Source: Antedon mediterranea
Lineage: Eukaryota; Echinodermata; Crinoidea; Comatulida; Antedonidae
Direction of reading: 5' to 3'
Length of the DNA: 64,000 bases
Assembly (NCBI RefSeq): GCF_964355755.1
Contig: NC_092673.1
Location: forward strand, 5,001 to 69,000
Below the pieces are notes generated by a model. It searched no databases and was not told where the DNA came from. It worked only from the letters and a program-made list of their open reading frames with translations. Position numbers and translations under genes: made by a program. How positions within the stretch are numbered: the first letter of the stretch is position 1; each line of letters opens with the position of its first letter. Below are positions 53,358 to 64,000 of the stretch, piece after piece.

Positions 53358-54486
53358 AATGGACCTGAAATGGATTTTCGATTTTTTTCATTTTAGAATG
53401 ATGTTTTGGGGGCTATTAGGTGTTGCTAGAATGTATATTGTTACAAAATATAAATTGGCCCTTTTGGGGAAAACCCCATTTGAAAATCAAAAAAATTCGC
53501 GGGTGACGTCACTTTGCGAATATATTCCTATCCCTCCAATGGAAAATTTGCAGTTTTTTGGCTATAACTCTTGAAATCTATGGAGTATTTTCTAAAAAAT
53601 GCTTGTGCATTTGCAGAAACGTGTTTAGAATTTTTTTAGATAAAATTATTACCGTATAAACGGTTATTCATCAAGTAAATGACGATTTAAAATCTTAAAA
53701 TCAACGGTTTTTTTCTGGCAATACCGAAGTTGGCCTGGCAATGTTGTCCGGGATACAGCTCCGTACGCAATGATGCGTATCCATATTTTCCGTTCGTGTA
53801 TTTTGTATATCGATCGTAATTTATACTGCTAAAATTTGTTAGTTTCTTTAGTTTTTAGTTTAGCAGAATTAAATTAGTAATATGAGATGATAATTTATTT
53901 GTCACGAATCAGGCAGTTCGAAAACGAATTTTATTCATATTTTACTTTGGCTTGGCAATGAGCGCAGCAAGTTGTTGATATCGCTTTGGTCCTTGGATAC
54001 ACTTGAAACGGAGCCTCGCCGCATGATGTGGGTGGTGGATCGACTCCGCGCTCTGGATTGGGGGCCTAGGCCTAGTAAAGGTTTGGGAGGTAGGCCTTCT
54101 AAATTCGGGTTTTAGAACAAACGAAGTACATTTTAGGGACCTATATTTCAACAACATTAGATATTGAATAAATTAGTATTAGTGTCAACGCTTCGCGTAT
54201 CTTTCCAGGCCGTCGATCATTCACTGACTATCGGGCGGCATACACGCTCTCGATATCATCGTATGTATATGTGACGTCGTGAATATAGAGGCTTCCGACG
54301 GCCGTTGAAATAGAATATTGCAATGGCGTGAGTAATTTTCGCTAATTTACCATGGTATTTTAAAATTTCGTTTTTACTCAAAATACTATACATTTTGTTT
54401 TTATTTGTGTGGGTTTGTGTTAATTTGATACATTTAAATAACATGTGTGAATTTCTTGAAAATCGAAATTCCATTTCAGGTCCATT
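53358..54486. mobile_element. 1129-bp DNA transposon with TTAA target duplication
   Basis: Ends are inverted repeats (AATGGACCTGAAATGGA..TTTCGAT at the left, its complement at the right, about 24 of 25 matching). It is flanked by TTAA at 53354-53357 and 54487-54490. TTAA duplication is the mark of piggyBac and Kolobok elements. No transposase frame, so non-autonomous. Confidence 0.88.
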
Positions 54487-56485
54487 TTAAAACATCATAA
54501 AAAATACGACATTCCTTTCTTTGTTGAAAGAGTACTTTTATGTGAAATGGAATATCTGGCAAAACTGTTTTTTTAATTTCACATATCATTAAATTGTTAA
54601 ATTTTTCCCTAAGAAGCCTTTTTAATCCTATTAATTTTATATAATTTATCTTAATACCATAGGTATCTTCGACTTCTTTTTTATTCATAAATTGCCCATT
54701 GCTGTTAAACAAATCATTAACAAACAAAATACCTGCTTTTTCCCAATTTCCATATCTTATACATTCGTTGCCTATTCTTATTACTTCATTATTCCAAATT
54801 TGCATTCGTAATAGCTCGTCAACAGACTTTGGATAATGAATAGAAATAAAATTACTCCATGCATCTATTACCTCTTTCCAGAAGAGAATTTTAACATTAT
54901 CTCTAATGCTGGACAGACGTTTACAATTCGTTTCAAGTTGCATAGAGTTAGACAAATTTGTTATGTACTTAAATAGCTTAAATATTGGGTTGTCTTCGGA
55001 TTTATTGTTGAAAATTCTACGCAACCAAGTTATTTTTAATGACATAAAAAAAAAGTTCAAATCTACCATTCTTAATCCACCATGTAAGTAATCACTTTTC
55101 ATCTGATGCCGGTTTATTTTATCAGGTTTGTTTTGCCAAATAAAACGAAAAAATAAATTATTAAGACGTACTACGTATTCATTTGATGGGTTCGGTAAGG
55201 ACATGATCATATGAATGAGTTTTGGTAACAAGAGTGATTTAATAATAGTTATTTTACCAATTACTGTCAAGTTTCTTTTAGACCATTGGTTTATCATACG
55301 CTCTATCGTTAAAAACACTCTTTCATAGTTTACATTAATCATTTGAACTGCATCTAATGAAAAGTCAATACCTAAAATTGAAAATATGGCATTGCCTATC
55401 CAGTTTATCTTTTTTCTTGTTTTTAACCTTACATTGCTACCTCTCTTACTACCTATCCATACAACTTTTGTTTTTTCTTCATTTATTCTTAAACCGGAAA
55501 TACTCTCGTATGTATCCAGTGTATCAAGTGTTGCATGCAGTGATGCTTCAGACCCATCAAGTATAATGGTAGTGTCGTCTGCATATTGAGATATTGTATA
55601 TTCCTCATCTCTAATTTTAACTCCCTTAATTAGTTTGTTTTGCTTTATTAAATTATTCAATATTTCTGCACAAATTATAAAAATATATGGAGAAAGAGGG
55701 TCTCCTTGTCTACAGCCTCTTTCAATTTTAAAACGATTTGACATAGCACCGTTAACATTAACTGAGGAATACATTTCCGAATAAAAAATTGTAATCCACC
55801 TTCTAATAGACTCGCCAAAGTTAAACATTTCCATGGCTCTATCAATGAATATATGTGAAACAGAGTCGAAGGCTTTTTCGAAGTCAATTAATAATAGCAT
55901 ACCGGGAATCTTTAACTGTTCACTAAGACATATAATGTCATTCATTAGTCTAATATTTTCGCCAATAAATCTATCTGGCATAAAACCGTTTTGCTCTCTA
56001 CTTATAATATGACTTAATACATTCTTTATTCGATTAGCTATACACCCAGACGCTAACTTATAGGTGATGCTTAATAGTGATATAGGTCGCCAATTTTTTA
56101 GAAGGTCCCTTGGTTTATTCGGTTTAGGTATAAGCGTTATGATTCCAATTTGTTGAGATTGAGATAGTTTTCCGTTCTTATACACCCAATCGAGCATTCT
56201 AACTAAATAACCACTAATATTAATCCAGAAAAATTTAAAGAATTCGGCGGAGAAACCATCTTGTCCGGGACTTTTATTGTTTTTCATATTTTTAAGAACT
56301 TGTAATATTTCATCAATTGTTAATGGCCCCTCAATTTCCTCCTTTTGTTTTTGTGATAATTTTGTCATACTATTTTTTTCAAATATTGTTTTCATAGTTA
56401 CAAGATCAATTTTGGTTTTGGTTAAAAAAATAACTTTGACTTCCAGTAAAAGTTTTCGATCAAAACATATCCCATAATGAAACAC
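54487..56485 (-). pseudogene. Tx1/L1 reverse transcriptase ORF, main block
   Basis: About 666 codons open without a stop, holding all RT palm motifs (AFDS, GDPLSP, YADD) and a thumb/C-terminal region with ending YDVL. The frame runs into the inserted DNA transposon and stops there at once. The continuation lies beyond the transposon at 53353. Confidence 0.92.
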
Positions 56486-56790
56486 GCTTGTTTGGCTAGT
56501 CTGTATGCATAATTATAAAACCTCCTCACGATCTGTGTGAAAGTACCTTCTCAACCGTAACGAGTTGTAAACAATCCTAATTAGCATCATGCATAATGTG
56601 TACTCGTGGTTTTAAATCTTTGTTTACTTTCGCTCGCGAAAATTTTCCAGACGAAATGTAATCAAACTAATTTACCTGTTATATTAATTACGTAAACTTG
56701 TTGCTTTTGGCTCGAATTTTCGACTTACAGTGAATAACTTTAATATTACTGTACTTTGATATGGCCAATTTAAATTAAAATTTTTTTTTG

Positions 56791-57660
56791 TGTTTCAAGG
56801 GACAATACATCTTTAAGTAAACAATATTATGGATTGCCACCGTTTCCTTAATTAATTTGAACAATCGGCGGTAAAGGAGCAATTTCATAGCCCTCTGTCG
56901 CAGAGTTTTTGAGGATATTTGTGTTGGTTTTGTTGTTGCTTTTAAAACATGCTATTCCCATAGTATGTTGGTGTAAAAAAATACTATAAGTGCAGTATAG
57001 CCCTTGTTTTAAAATGTATATTTATTTGTTTTGTCAGCATAACAATGATAAATGCAAGTTTGATACAATTAAAATAATTTTAGTATTTTATTTATTTTAT
57101 TTCAACAATATTTAATAAGGGTGGTCCATCCAGCATCAGCTGATCATAGGGACCCTCAAACAATACAAACAGTAAATACAAAATAAACTATAAAAACACA
57201 AAATTAACAAAGATAAAAAAATTTTGTGTTTCAAGGGACAATACATCTTTAAGTAAACAATATTATGGATTGCCACCGTTTCCTTAATTAATTTGAACAA
57301 TCGGCGGTAAAGGAGCAATTTCATAGCCCTCTGTCGCAGAGTTTTTGAGGATCTTTGTGTTGGTTTTGTTGTTGCTTTTAAAACATGCTATTCCCATAGT
57401 ATGTTGGTGTAAAAAATACTATAAGTGCAGTATAGCCCTTGTTTTAAAATGTATATTTATTTGTTTTGTCAGCATAACAATCATAAATGCAAGTTTGATA
57501 CAATTAAAATAATTTTAGTATTTTATTTATTTTATTTCAACAATATTTAATAAGGGTGGTCCATCCAGCATCAGCTGATCATAGGGACCCTCAAACAATA
57601 CAAACAGTAAATACAAAATAAACTATAAAAACACAAAATTAACAAAGATAAAAAAATAAA
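56791..57660. repeat. 436-bp tandem duplication before the Penelope-like element
   Basis: The unit beginning TGTTTCAAGGGACAATACAT at 56791 is repeated from 57227 with very few differences. It may be the tandem pLTR of the element downstream. However, the GGGTGGTCCATCCAGCATCA ... TATTTAATAAGGG part on the minus strand looks like the 3' end of another non-LTR element, so an ordinary tandem duplication is an alternative. Confidence 0.85.
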
Positions 57661-58140
57661 TATATATTTGGTCTACCTGCAGATTTGGTCATTTCAACAC
57701 AAATGACTCTTCGGATGATTTTAGGGCTTTTAGGAAACCCTGCAGAAGGTTCGTTCGGACTTATAACAAGAATCGGAGCAACACCTCTGATTCAGTTGTT
57801 GAAATTAATTGCCGACTTTCCGAAGGAGAGAAAAAACTTCTTTCCCGAGGACTTAAATTCTGCCCAAAACCAAGGCAGGTCGGCGCACAACAACTATCTT
57901 TGGATATGGAGTCTTTCTCCAGAAGATTACGATTACGTGAACACTTTGCTGATTCAGACAGCAGCACCACGCAAAACGAAGGCAACGCTAACAAATTTAA
58001 ACCAAAAAGTTCCTGGAATCCACCTAAAAATCGTTTAAAAAACATTTATTCAGGCTATTGAGGAGGATGTACAAAACTACGTCCCGAGTCCAGATAAACG
58101 TGACAATCTCTCAAAACAAGAGAGGCAGGCCATTGCCAAA

Positions 58141-59991
58141 TTGCGTCAGCGTAATGATATTATCATTAAACCAGCTGATAAAGGTTCTGCCACTGTTGCC
58201 ATGGACATCAAATTTTATGAAGAGGAGTCCTTAAGACAGTTAAACAATCCTCTTCATTATCGTAAACTTACAACGGATCCCACCCCGGAAATTGCGGATA
58301 AGGTGGCCAAATCTGTATCTGTGATGGTAAAAAAACACTCCATCGATCCTAAGATTGGACCTCATTTGGCACAGGTCAATCCAGTTCCAGGCAGATTTTA
58401 TTTCCTACCTAAAATCCACAAAGCAGGCAATCCTGGTAGACCCATTATTTCGGGCAATGGCACTGCTACAGAGAAAATTTCTGAATATGTGGATGATTTA
58501 CTAAGACCATATGTGACTGATCTCCCTTCATACATTCAGGACTCCACGGACTTTATCCGCAAAATTAACCAAATTCAAAATTTACCTAATAATTCTGTTC
58601 TGGCTACATTAGATGTTTCATCATTGTATACTAATATCCCTCACGAAGAAGGAGCCGACGCATGTATTTTAAATTACACACAAATTCCAGGCAAAACGCC
58701 TACTAAAGCTCATTTACGAGAACTGGTCATGTTGATTTTAACCAACAACAATTTTATTTTTGGAAATGACCATTACCTTCAAATTCATGGCACAGCGATG
58801 GGCACAAAAATGGCGCCATCTTTTGCAAATTTATTTATGGGACAATTTGAGGCCAATTTTCTGTCCCTCCAACCAAATAAACCACTTGTTTGGTTTAGAT
58901 ACATTGACGACATCTTCATGATCTGGACCCATGGTGAAGATAATTTGGAATCTTTTCTTCTCAATATTAATTCAGCCCACCCAACTATCAAATTTACAGC
59001 TACCAAATCCACTAGTAGCGTTGATTTTTTGGACACTATAGTGACCATAGAAAATGGTACACTCAAAACTGACCTATTCCGTAAACCCACGGATAAAAAT
59101 ATGTACCTGCTCCCTAGCAGTTGTCACCCCCGACACTGTACTAAAAACATACCGTACAGTCAAGCATTACGTATCAGACGTATCTGTTCTTCAGATTTAG
59201 ATTTTCAGAATCGTACGAAGAAACTAACCGGACATCTCCGGAATAGAAATTACAAGAAGGAATACATCGAAACTGCTATAAAGAAAGCAAAAGATATTCC
59301 TCGATGTCAAACACTGACGTACAAACCACGTCAGCCAAAAAAATCGACCAGAGTGCCATTGGTCACAACCTACCACCCTAGGTTGCCTCCATTACGGGCT
59401 ATTATTGAGAAACATATGCCCATTCTACAGTCCATAGAACGTCTCATGACTGTTTTTCCGGAACCACCCATTATTGCATTTCGTAGACCTCCCAACCTTC
59501 GTGATATATTAGTCAGATCCAAATTTAAGAGTGAAATTAACTCTCATGACAGCCAAAATTTGGGCAGTCACCTTTGCGGCAAATCTTGCAAAACTTGTTC
59601 ATTGGTTGATTCTACTGAAAAATTTGAGAGTAACCAAACTGGCCGCATTTTTCGGATAAGACAATCAATTAATTGTCTAACCAAAAACGTCATTTATCTC
59701 ATATACTGTAATATTTGTGGCAAACAGTACGTCGGAGAAACAAAAAACACTCTCCGTATGAGAATGACACAACATAGATCAGCTATCAAAACATTAAAGC
59801 TTGATCAACCTGTAGCCGAACATTTTAATTCAGCTGGTCACTCGATTGCAAATTTCAGAGTTATTGCAATAGACCACGATGTCAAATGGAGCGACAAAAC
59901 TCGCAAAGACAAAGAAAACCACTGGGAATTACTACTTAAAACCACAAAACCTTTTGGACTTAACATTAGGAACATACTCCCAGATCGGTAA
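58141..59991 (+). pseudogene. Penelope-like reverse transcriptase with GIY-YIG endonuclease
   Basis: A 616-codon open frame (first triplet TTG, so not a true start). In order it has IIIKPADKGSA, GRFYFLPKIHK, LATLDVSSLYTNIP, GTAMGTKMAPSFANLFMGQF and WFRYIDDIFMIW, which carries the catalytic YIDD. FLDTIVTIENGTL and LFRKPTDKN follow. The C-terminus is GIY-YIG: VIYLIYCNICGKQYVGET with the downstream R and H of the family. The upstream part, including SEGEKKLLSRGLKFCP near 57815, is in another frame. The shift falls in an A6 run at 58037-58042 and looks like a single-base change. All catalytic motifs are intact, so this may be a recently active copy. Confidence 0.93.
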
Positions 59992-60218
59992 AATTATTCC
60001 ATTGACTACCAAAATTTAAGTTTCAATATTAACCACCATTTAAGCTGTTTTTTAGTCTCATTCCAAAATTGTTTATATCTCTACCAAGCTACCTTCTTTG
60101 TTTTCTACTCTTACAGACTCCACCCTGGCTCCCTTTGTTATATTTCTTTTATTCCTGTCCACCCAGGCAGCACTTGCCAGCTTTATACTATGACGTTATC
60201 CAAATTCCTTCACTTGCA

Positions 60219-60245
60219 CTGATGAAGGGCTAGTGTTGCCCGAAA
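60219..60245 (+). ncRNA. hammerhead-ribozyme-like core
   Basis: CTGATGA, then GGGC-TAGTGTT-GCCC able to form stem II, then GAAA. Penelope-like elements are known to carry hammerhead ribozymes. The extra A between CTGATGA and the stem, and no clear stem III or cleavage triplet, make this degenerate or coincidental. Confidence 0.25.
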
Positions 60246-60367
60246 GCTCTGCTAACTTTTCTGGCTGTTTACTTTATCGTTTTGATTTAGCTTTTTGCTT
60301 TTTATTTTTGTATCTCCATTGAGATCCAGCCACTGATACCCACAGCATTGTCATTTTTTTTTCAGTA

Positions 60368-60440
60368 ATTAGGTTATATGCACATGAAATGCATATAACC
60401 TCTTGATTCTGTCAAAATCTTTATTTATTTATTTATTTAT
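60368..60440 (+). repeat. palindrome-headed repeat A, left copy
   Basis: TTAGGTTATATGCA...TGCATATAACCTCTTGATTC, then TGTCAAAATC and (TTTA)n. The head is an inverted repeat. The same block returns at 63705-63775. Confidence 0.85.
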
Positions 60441-60459
60441 TGGTTATCCGCCTCAAGCG

Positions 60460-60580
60460 GATAACCTTTGTTATTGTAGTGTTACTTTTTTTTTTTTTTT
60501 TTTTTTTTATTGGTTATCCGCCTCAAGCGGATAACCTTTGTTATTGTAGTGTTACTTTTTTTTTTTTTTTTTTTTTTTAT
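60460..60580 (+). repeat. palindrome-headed repeat B, two copies with poly-T
   Basis: GGTTATCCGC-CTCAA-GCGGATAACC is a perfect hairpin, followed by TTTGTTATTGTAGTGTTAC and a run of over 20 T. The block occurs twice, about 64 bases apart. GGCGGATAACC recurs near the right end of each C unit (62098 and 63660), so it could be a terminal inverted repeat. Confidence 0.85.
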
Positions 60581-62142
60581 TATTCTTCTTTCTTTCTCGG
60601 ATTTTGTGCACGCGTTTTCTCTTTAACGTGTTAACATAACATGTTGTAACTTCGTCAACATATAGACATTTAACTGAAGATGTACTGCCAAGCTTTTTGA
60701 CGATGTCAGATCCGCGTAGCGTAAGTCACGCGCGATTTTCTGAAAATCTTAAATCGGTCATAACTTCGAAACCGATAAATATTTTTTAACGAAATTTTCA
60801 GCCACGTTTTCTTCACATCAATGGCTAACTTTTGGAATGTTTAACAAATTTTTGGAGACTAGAAAGTTTTCGCGTAAATTGCGTTTGAAATATTTTACTC
60901 TTCTTATTTTGTGCACGCTGTTTCTCTTCAACGTGTTAACATAATATGTTGTAACTTGTTCAGCATTTAGACATTTTACTGAAGTTGTCCAGCCAAGCTT
61001 TTTGACGATGTCAGAGCCGCGTAGCGTAAGTTACGCGTGATTTTCTGAAAATCTTAAATTGGTTACAACTTCGAAACAAATGAATATTTTTTAACGTCAT
61101 TTTCAGCCACGTTTGCTTCACATCAATAGTTAACTTTTTTAACGCTACCGCAATTTGTAACATTAGAAAGTGCGCGCGTAAATGGCGTTTGAAATTTTAA
61201 AATGCTTCAAATCAATTTCTGATTAATTTAGAGCACGATTCAGGTCATTTTAGGCGTTAAAAAAATTGCCACTGGTGCGCACATTTTTACGCGCGCACGG
61301 CGCAGGGAACACGTTTGAGCCTTTCTTTTACACGATTTGTGTTTTTAAATCTTCGGTTAACAATTTTACGTTATTTTATTCACTTTTCAACTTGAAATGG
61401 CGTTCTACGAGCATGTTAAACATGATAGGTTGCGCACGAAAACGTCAACAAATTGTGAAAATGTTGCAAAATATGTCTACTTTTAAAAATGAAACAGTTC
61501 ATCAGAATGCAAGGTTACCCCCATTTTTTATTTTATTTTCTTGCAGTGTATGAATCATAGGTGTGATTTATTATAGTCTTGAATGTTAAAAAGTGTTTGA
61601 TGGCTACATTATTTGCATATTAAATGTAATTTTTGAAATAATTGTCATCAAACAAACATAAACATATTCAAAGAGCAAAACAATAAACATAACGTTTATC
61701 TTTTTTCTTTACATGTTAATATATAAAACTTGAAAGTATGCACTTTCATAATATGTCACTGTTTAAAATTTGTGAAGATTTCATCATAGTAAAAATTATG
61801 ATTTAAGTTGATTATGTAATAATCAACTTGCATCAAAGGGGGGTTCACGGCATACCGAATGAACGAGGACTCTTTCTTCGGATTTTCTTCAGCAGGTGCT
61901 CATATGGCTGGATGTGTAGTGCAACCGACTTTGGTATCAGAAGTACCGGGTTCGAATCCCATAATGGGAAAACAATTAGTTAAAAGGATTTTTTTGGTTA
62001 TTACACTGAAAGGGCAGTTTTAATTTTGAATAGGCTACTTTTTTTGGAAAAGTCATAACTAAGAAGTACTTTAATACGCAAAATACGTTTTGTTGCGGGC
62101 GGATAACCAAACTCGTCCTCAAGTGACGAGTTTAAGTTCTAG
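60581..62142 (+). mobile_element. 1.56-kb element C, copy 1 (Helitron-like ends suspected)
   Basis: Starts TATTCTTCTTTCTTTCTCGG and ends GGCGGATAACC-AAACTCGTC-CTCAAGT-GACGAGTTT-AAGTT-CTAG. The subterminal hairpin a few bases before CTAG resembles a Helitron 3' end. No Rep/helicase coding. The unit itself contains two diverged halves (GATTTTGTGCACGC... at 60600 and TATTTTGTGCACGC... at 60906). A tRNA-like module is near its right end. Confidence 0.6.
61895..61968 (+). repeat. tRNA-like module in copy 1
   Basis: GGTGCTCATATGGCTGGATG ... GTACCGGGTTCGAATCCCAT. Good B box, weaker A box. The T-stem lacks one pair relative to copy 2 (GTTCGAGTCCCGT), so this copy is more decayed. Confidence 0.5.
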
Positions 62143-62143
62143 T

Positions 62144-63704
62144 TATTCTTCTTTCTTTCTCGGATTTTGTGCACGCGTTTTCTCTTTAACGTGTTAACAT
62201 AACATGTTGTAACTTCGTCAACATATAGACATTTAACTGAAGATGTACTGCCAAGCTTTTTGACAATGTCAGATCCGCGTAGCGTAAGTTACGCGCGATT
62301 TTCTGAAAATCTTAAATCGGTCATAACTTCGAAACCGATAAATATTTTTTAACGAAATTTTCAGCCACGTTTTCTTCACATCAATGGCTAACTTTTGGAA
62401 TGTTTAACAAATTTTTGGAGATTAGAAAGTTTTCGCGTAAATTGCGTTTGAAATATTTTACTCTTCTTATTTTGTGCACGCTGTTTCTCTTCAACGTGTA
62501 AACATAATATGTTGTAACTTGTTGAGCATTTAGACATTTTACTGAAGTTGTCCAGCCAAGCTTTTTGACGATGTCAGAGCCGCGTAGCGTAAGTTACGCG
62601 TGATTTTCGGAAAATCTTAAATTGGTTATAACTTCGACACAAATGAATATTTTTTAACGTCATTTTCAGCCACGTTTGCTTCACATCAATAGTTAACTTT
62701 TTTAACGTTACCGCAATTTGTAACATTAGAAAGTGCGCGCGTAAATGGCGTTTGAAATTTTAAAATGCTTCAAATCAATTTCTGATTAAATTAGAGCACG
62801 ATTCAGGTCATTTTAAGCGTTTAAAAAATTGCCACTGGTGCGCACATTTTTACGCGCGCACGGCGCAGGGAACACGTATAAACATTTCTTTTACACGATT
62901 TGTGTTTTTAAATCTTCGGTTAACAATTTTACGTTATTTTATTCACTTTTCAACTTGAAATGGCGTTCTACGAGCACGTTAAACACGACAGGTTGCGCAC
63001 GAAAACGTCAACAAATTATGAAAATGTTCCTAAATATGTCTACTTTTAAAAATGAAACAGTTCATCAGAATGCAAGGTTACCCCCATTTTTTATTTTATT
63101 TTCTTGCAGTGTATTAATCATAGGTATAATTTATTATAGTCGTGAATGTTAAAAAGTGTTTGATGGCTACATTATTTGCATATTAAATGTAATGTTTGAA
63201 ATAATTATCATCAAACAAACATAAACATATTCAAAGATTAAAACAATAAACATAACGTTTATCTTTTTTCTTTACATGTTAATATATAAAACTTGAAAGT
63301 ATGCACTTTCATAATATGTAACTGTTTAAAATTTGTGAAGATTTCATCATAGTAAAAATTATGATTTAAGTTCGATATGTAATAATCAACTTGCATCGAG
63401 GGGGGTTCACGACATACCGAACGAACGAGGACTCTTTCTTCGGATTTTCTTCAGCAGGTGCTCATATGGCTCGATGTGTAGTGCAACCGACTTTGGTATC
63501 AGAGGTACCGGGTTCGAGTCCCGTCACGGGGAAACAATTAATTAAAAGGGTTTATTTGGTTATTACACTGAAGGGGCAGTTTTAATTTTGAATAGCCTAC
63601 TTTTTTTGGGAAAAGTCATAACTTAGAAGTACTTGAATACGCAAGATACGTTTTGTTGCGGGCGGATAACCAAACTCGTCCTCAAGTGACGAGTTTAGAT
63701 CTAG
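62144..63704 (+). mobile_element. 1.56-kb element C, copy 2
   Basis: Tandem copy of 60581-62142, offset 1563 bases, with a few per cent differences. Ends in the same AAACTCGTC-CTCAAGT-GACGAGTTT hairpin and CTAG. The short open frames in both copies differ by indels, which argues against a protein. Confidence 0.85.
63457..63530 (+). repeat. tRNA-like module in copy 2
   Basis: A-box-like TGGCTCGATGTGTAGTGCA and B box GGTTCGAGTCC with four T-stem pairs (CGGG/CCCG). Acceptor arms do not pair well. It is probably a tRNA-derived Pol III promoter within the element. Confidence 0.5.
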
Positions 63705-63775
63705 TTAGGTTATATGCATTATCATGCATATAACCTCTTGATTCTGTCAAAATCTTTATTTATTTATTTATTTAT
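63705..63775 (+). repeat. palindrome-headed repeat A, right copy
   Basis: TTAGGTTATATGCATTATCATGCATATAACC then TCTTGATTCTGTCAAAATCT and (TTTA)n, matching 60368-60440. It directly follows the CTAG end of copy 2 and begins another element that runs off the window. Confidence 0.85.
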
Positions 63776-64000
63776 TCTTTCCTTAGCACTATTTTGTCCG
63801 TGAATTATCTTGATATCAGTTTCATCTATTTAAGTCAATTTTTCAGAGTATATTCCTTATGGCCAGGAATCGATGTGGTTATATTTTCACGATGCGTAAT
63901 CAAAAATTACGCGGTCTACGCGCGATTTTACGAAATCACGTTTGTAATCATATCTTCACAAGCATGAATCACAATTAAACAAAATTTGGTACTCATAAAT

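Larger units (their letters stand above)
52690..56490 (-). mobile_element. Tx1/L1-type non-LTR retrotransposon, 5' truncated, interrupted
   Basis: Minus-strand LINE. The reverse transcriptase part is 56485-54487 and the C-terminal part with a CCHC-like knuckle (CSFGDGK...H..C.C) is 53353-52761. A DNA transposon at 53358-54486 splits them. RT signatures are NNKSPGQDGFSAEFFK, LLIDFEKAFDSV, GCRQGDPLSPYIF and QYADDTTIIL. No endonuclease is seen, so the copy is 5' truncated. The long, mostly intact frame suggests a fairly young insertion. Confidence 0.9.
57664..60340 (+). mobile_element. Penelope-like retroelement (EN+), nearly complete
   Basis: The coding region 57690-59991 carries N-terminal, reverse transcriptase and GIY-YIG endonuclease domains in Penelope order. 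A 3' flank to about 60340 contains a CTGATGA...GAAA stretch. The tandem repeats upstream could be its pLTRs. One frameshift at 58037-58042 separates the N-terminal and RT frames. Confidence 0.9.

Noticed and set aside
53942-54157. 71-codon minus-strand frame in the TTAA transposon as a captured host exon
   Set aside because: No recognisable domain or splice borders; could not be supported.
54906-56477. Plus-strand open frames within the Tx1/L1 region
   Set aside because: Antisense shadows of the reverse transcriptase frame.
61266-63152. Repeated open frame beginning MPLVRTFLRAHG in both 1.56-kb units
   Set aside because: Copies differ in length and frame at the end and show no known domain; better explained as element DNA.

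Overview
This is a 64 kb piece of an AT-rich animal genome. Four conserved, intron-bearing genes are each about the length expected for their family. Among them a VAX homeobox gene, the invertebrate-sized introns, frequent TAGGCCTA words and Penelope, Tx1-L1 and CR1-type retroelements point to a marine invertebrate deuterostome, most likely an echinoderm or close relative. That taxon is an inference; nothing here fixes the species.

Layout. 1-2.8 kb: a 10-bp minisatellite, then relics including a decayed Penelope endonuclease fragment. 3.0-5.2 kb (-): cyclin J (CCNJ), 4 coding exons. 5.4-8.7 kb: a 75-bp minisatellite with a dead CR1/Jockey-type non-LTR element inserted in it (-). 8.7-11.5 kb: no gene, one strong G-quadruplex motif. 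11.6-21.6 kb (+): WDR1/AIP1, 16 coding exons, 603 aa, with a U12-type AT-AC intron and several nested repeats. 22.9-28.4 kb (-): VAX homeobox gene, 3 exons, 210 aa, whose large first intron holds four tandem arrays. 32.5-39.4 kb (-): phosphatidylinositol 4-kinase type II (PI4K2), 8 exons, 479 aa, with one intron that is almost entirely a 78-bp satellite. 40.2-42.1 kb: two divergent candidate genes of unknown identity, the + one carrying apparent frameshifts. 43.3-47.4 kb: a large fold-back repeat complex. 47.9-48.5 kb: a 645-bp MITE with a perfect 8-bp target duplication. 48.6-50.0 kb: an inverted-repeat-bounded 181-bp array. 50.5-51.55 kb (+): a membrane-anchored macro-domain protein. 51.9-52.5 kb: a 32-bp palindromic satellite. 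52.7-56.5 kb (-): a Tx1/L1 retrotransposon split by a TTAA-flanked DNA transposon. 56.8-60.3 kb (+): a nearly complete Penelope-like element. 60.4-63.8 kb: a tandem pair of 1.56-kb elements with hairpin ends and an internal tRNA-like promoter.

The host genes act in separate processes: cell-cycle control (CCNJ), actin disassembly with cofilin (WDR1), forebrain/eye-field type patterning (VAX) and Golgi/endosomal PI4P synthesis (PI4K2). Their grouping is still informative, because the vertebrate co-orthologues lie, from memory, on the chromosome arms of the NK-homeobox paralogon (10q, 4p, 5q, 2p). About 18% of the window is tandem-array DNA, much of it inside introns of intact genes.
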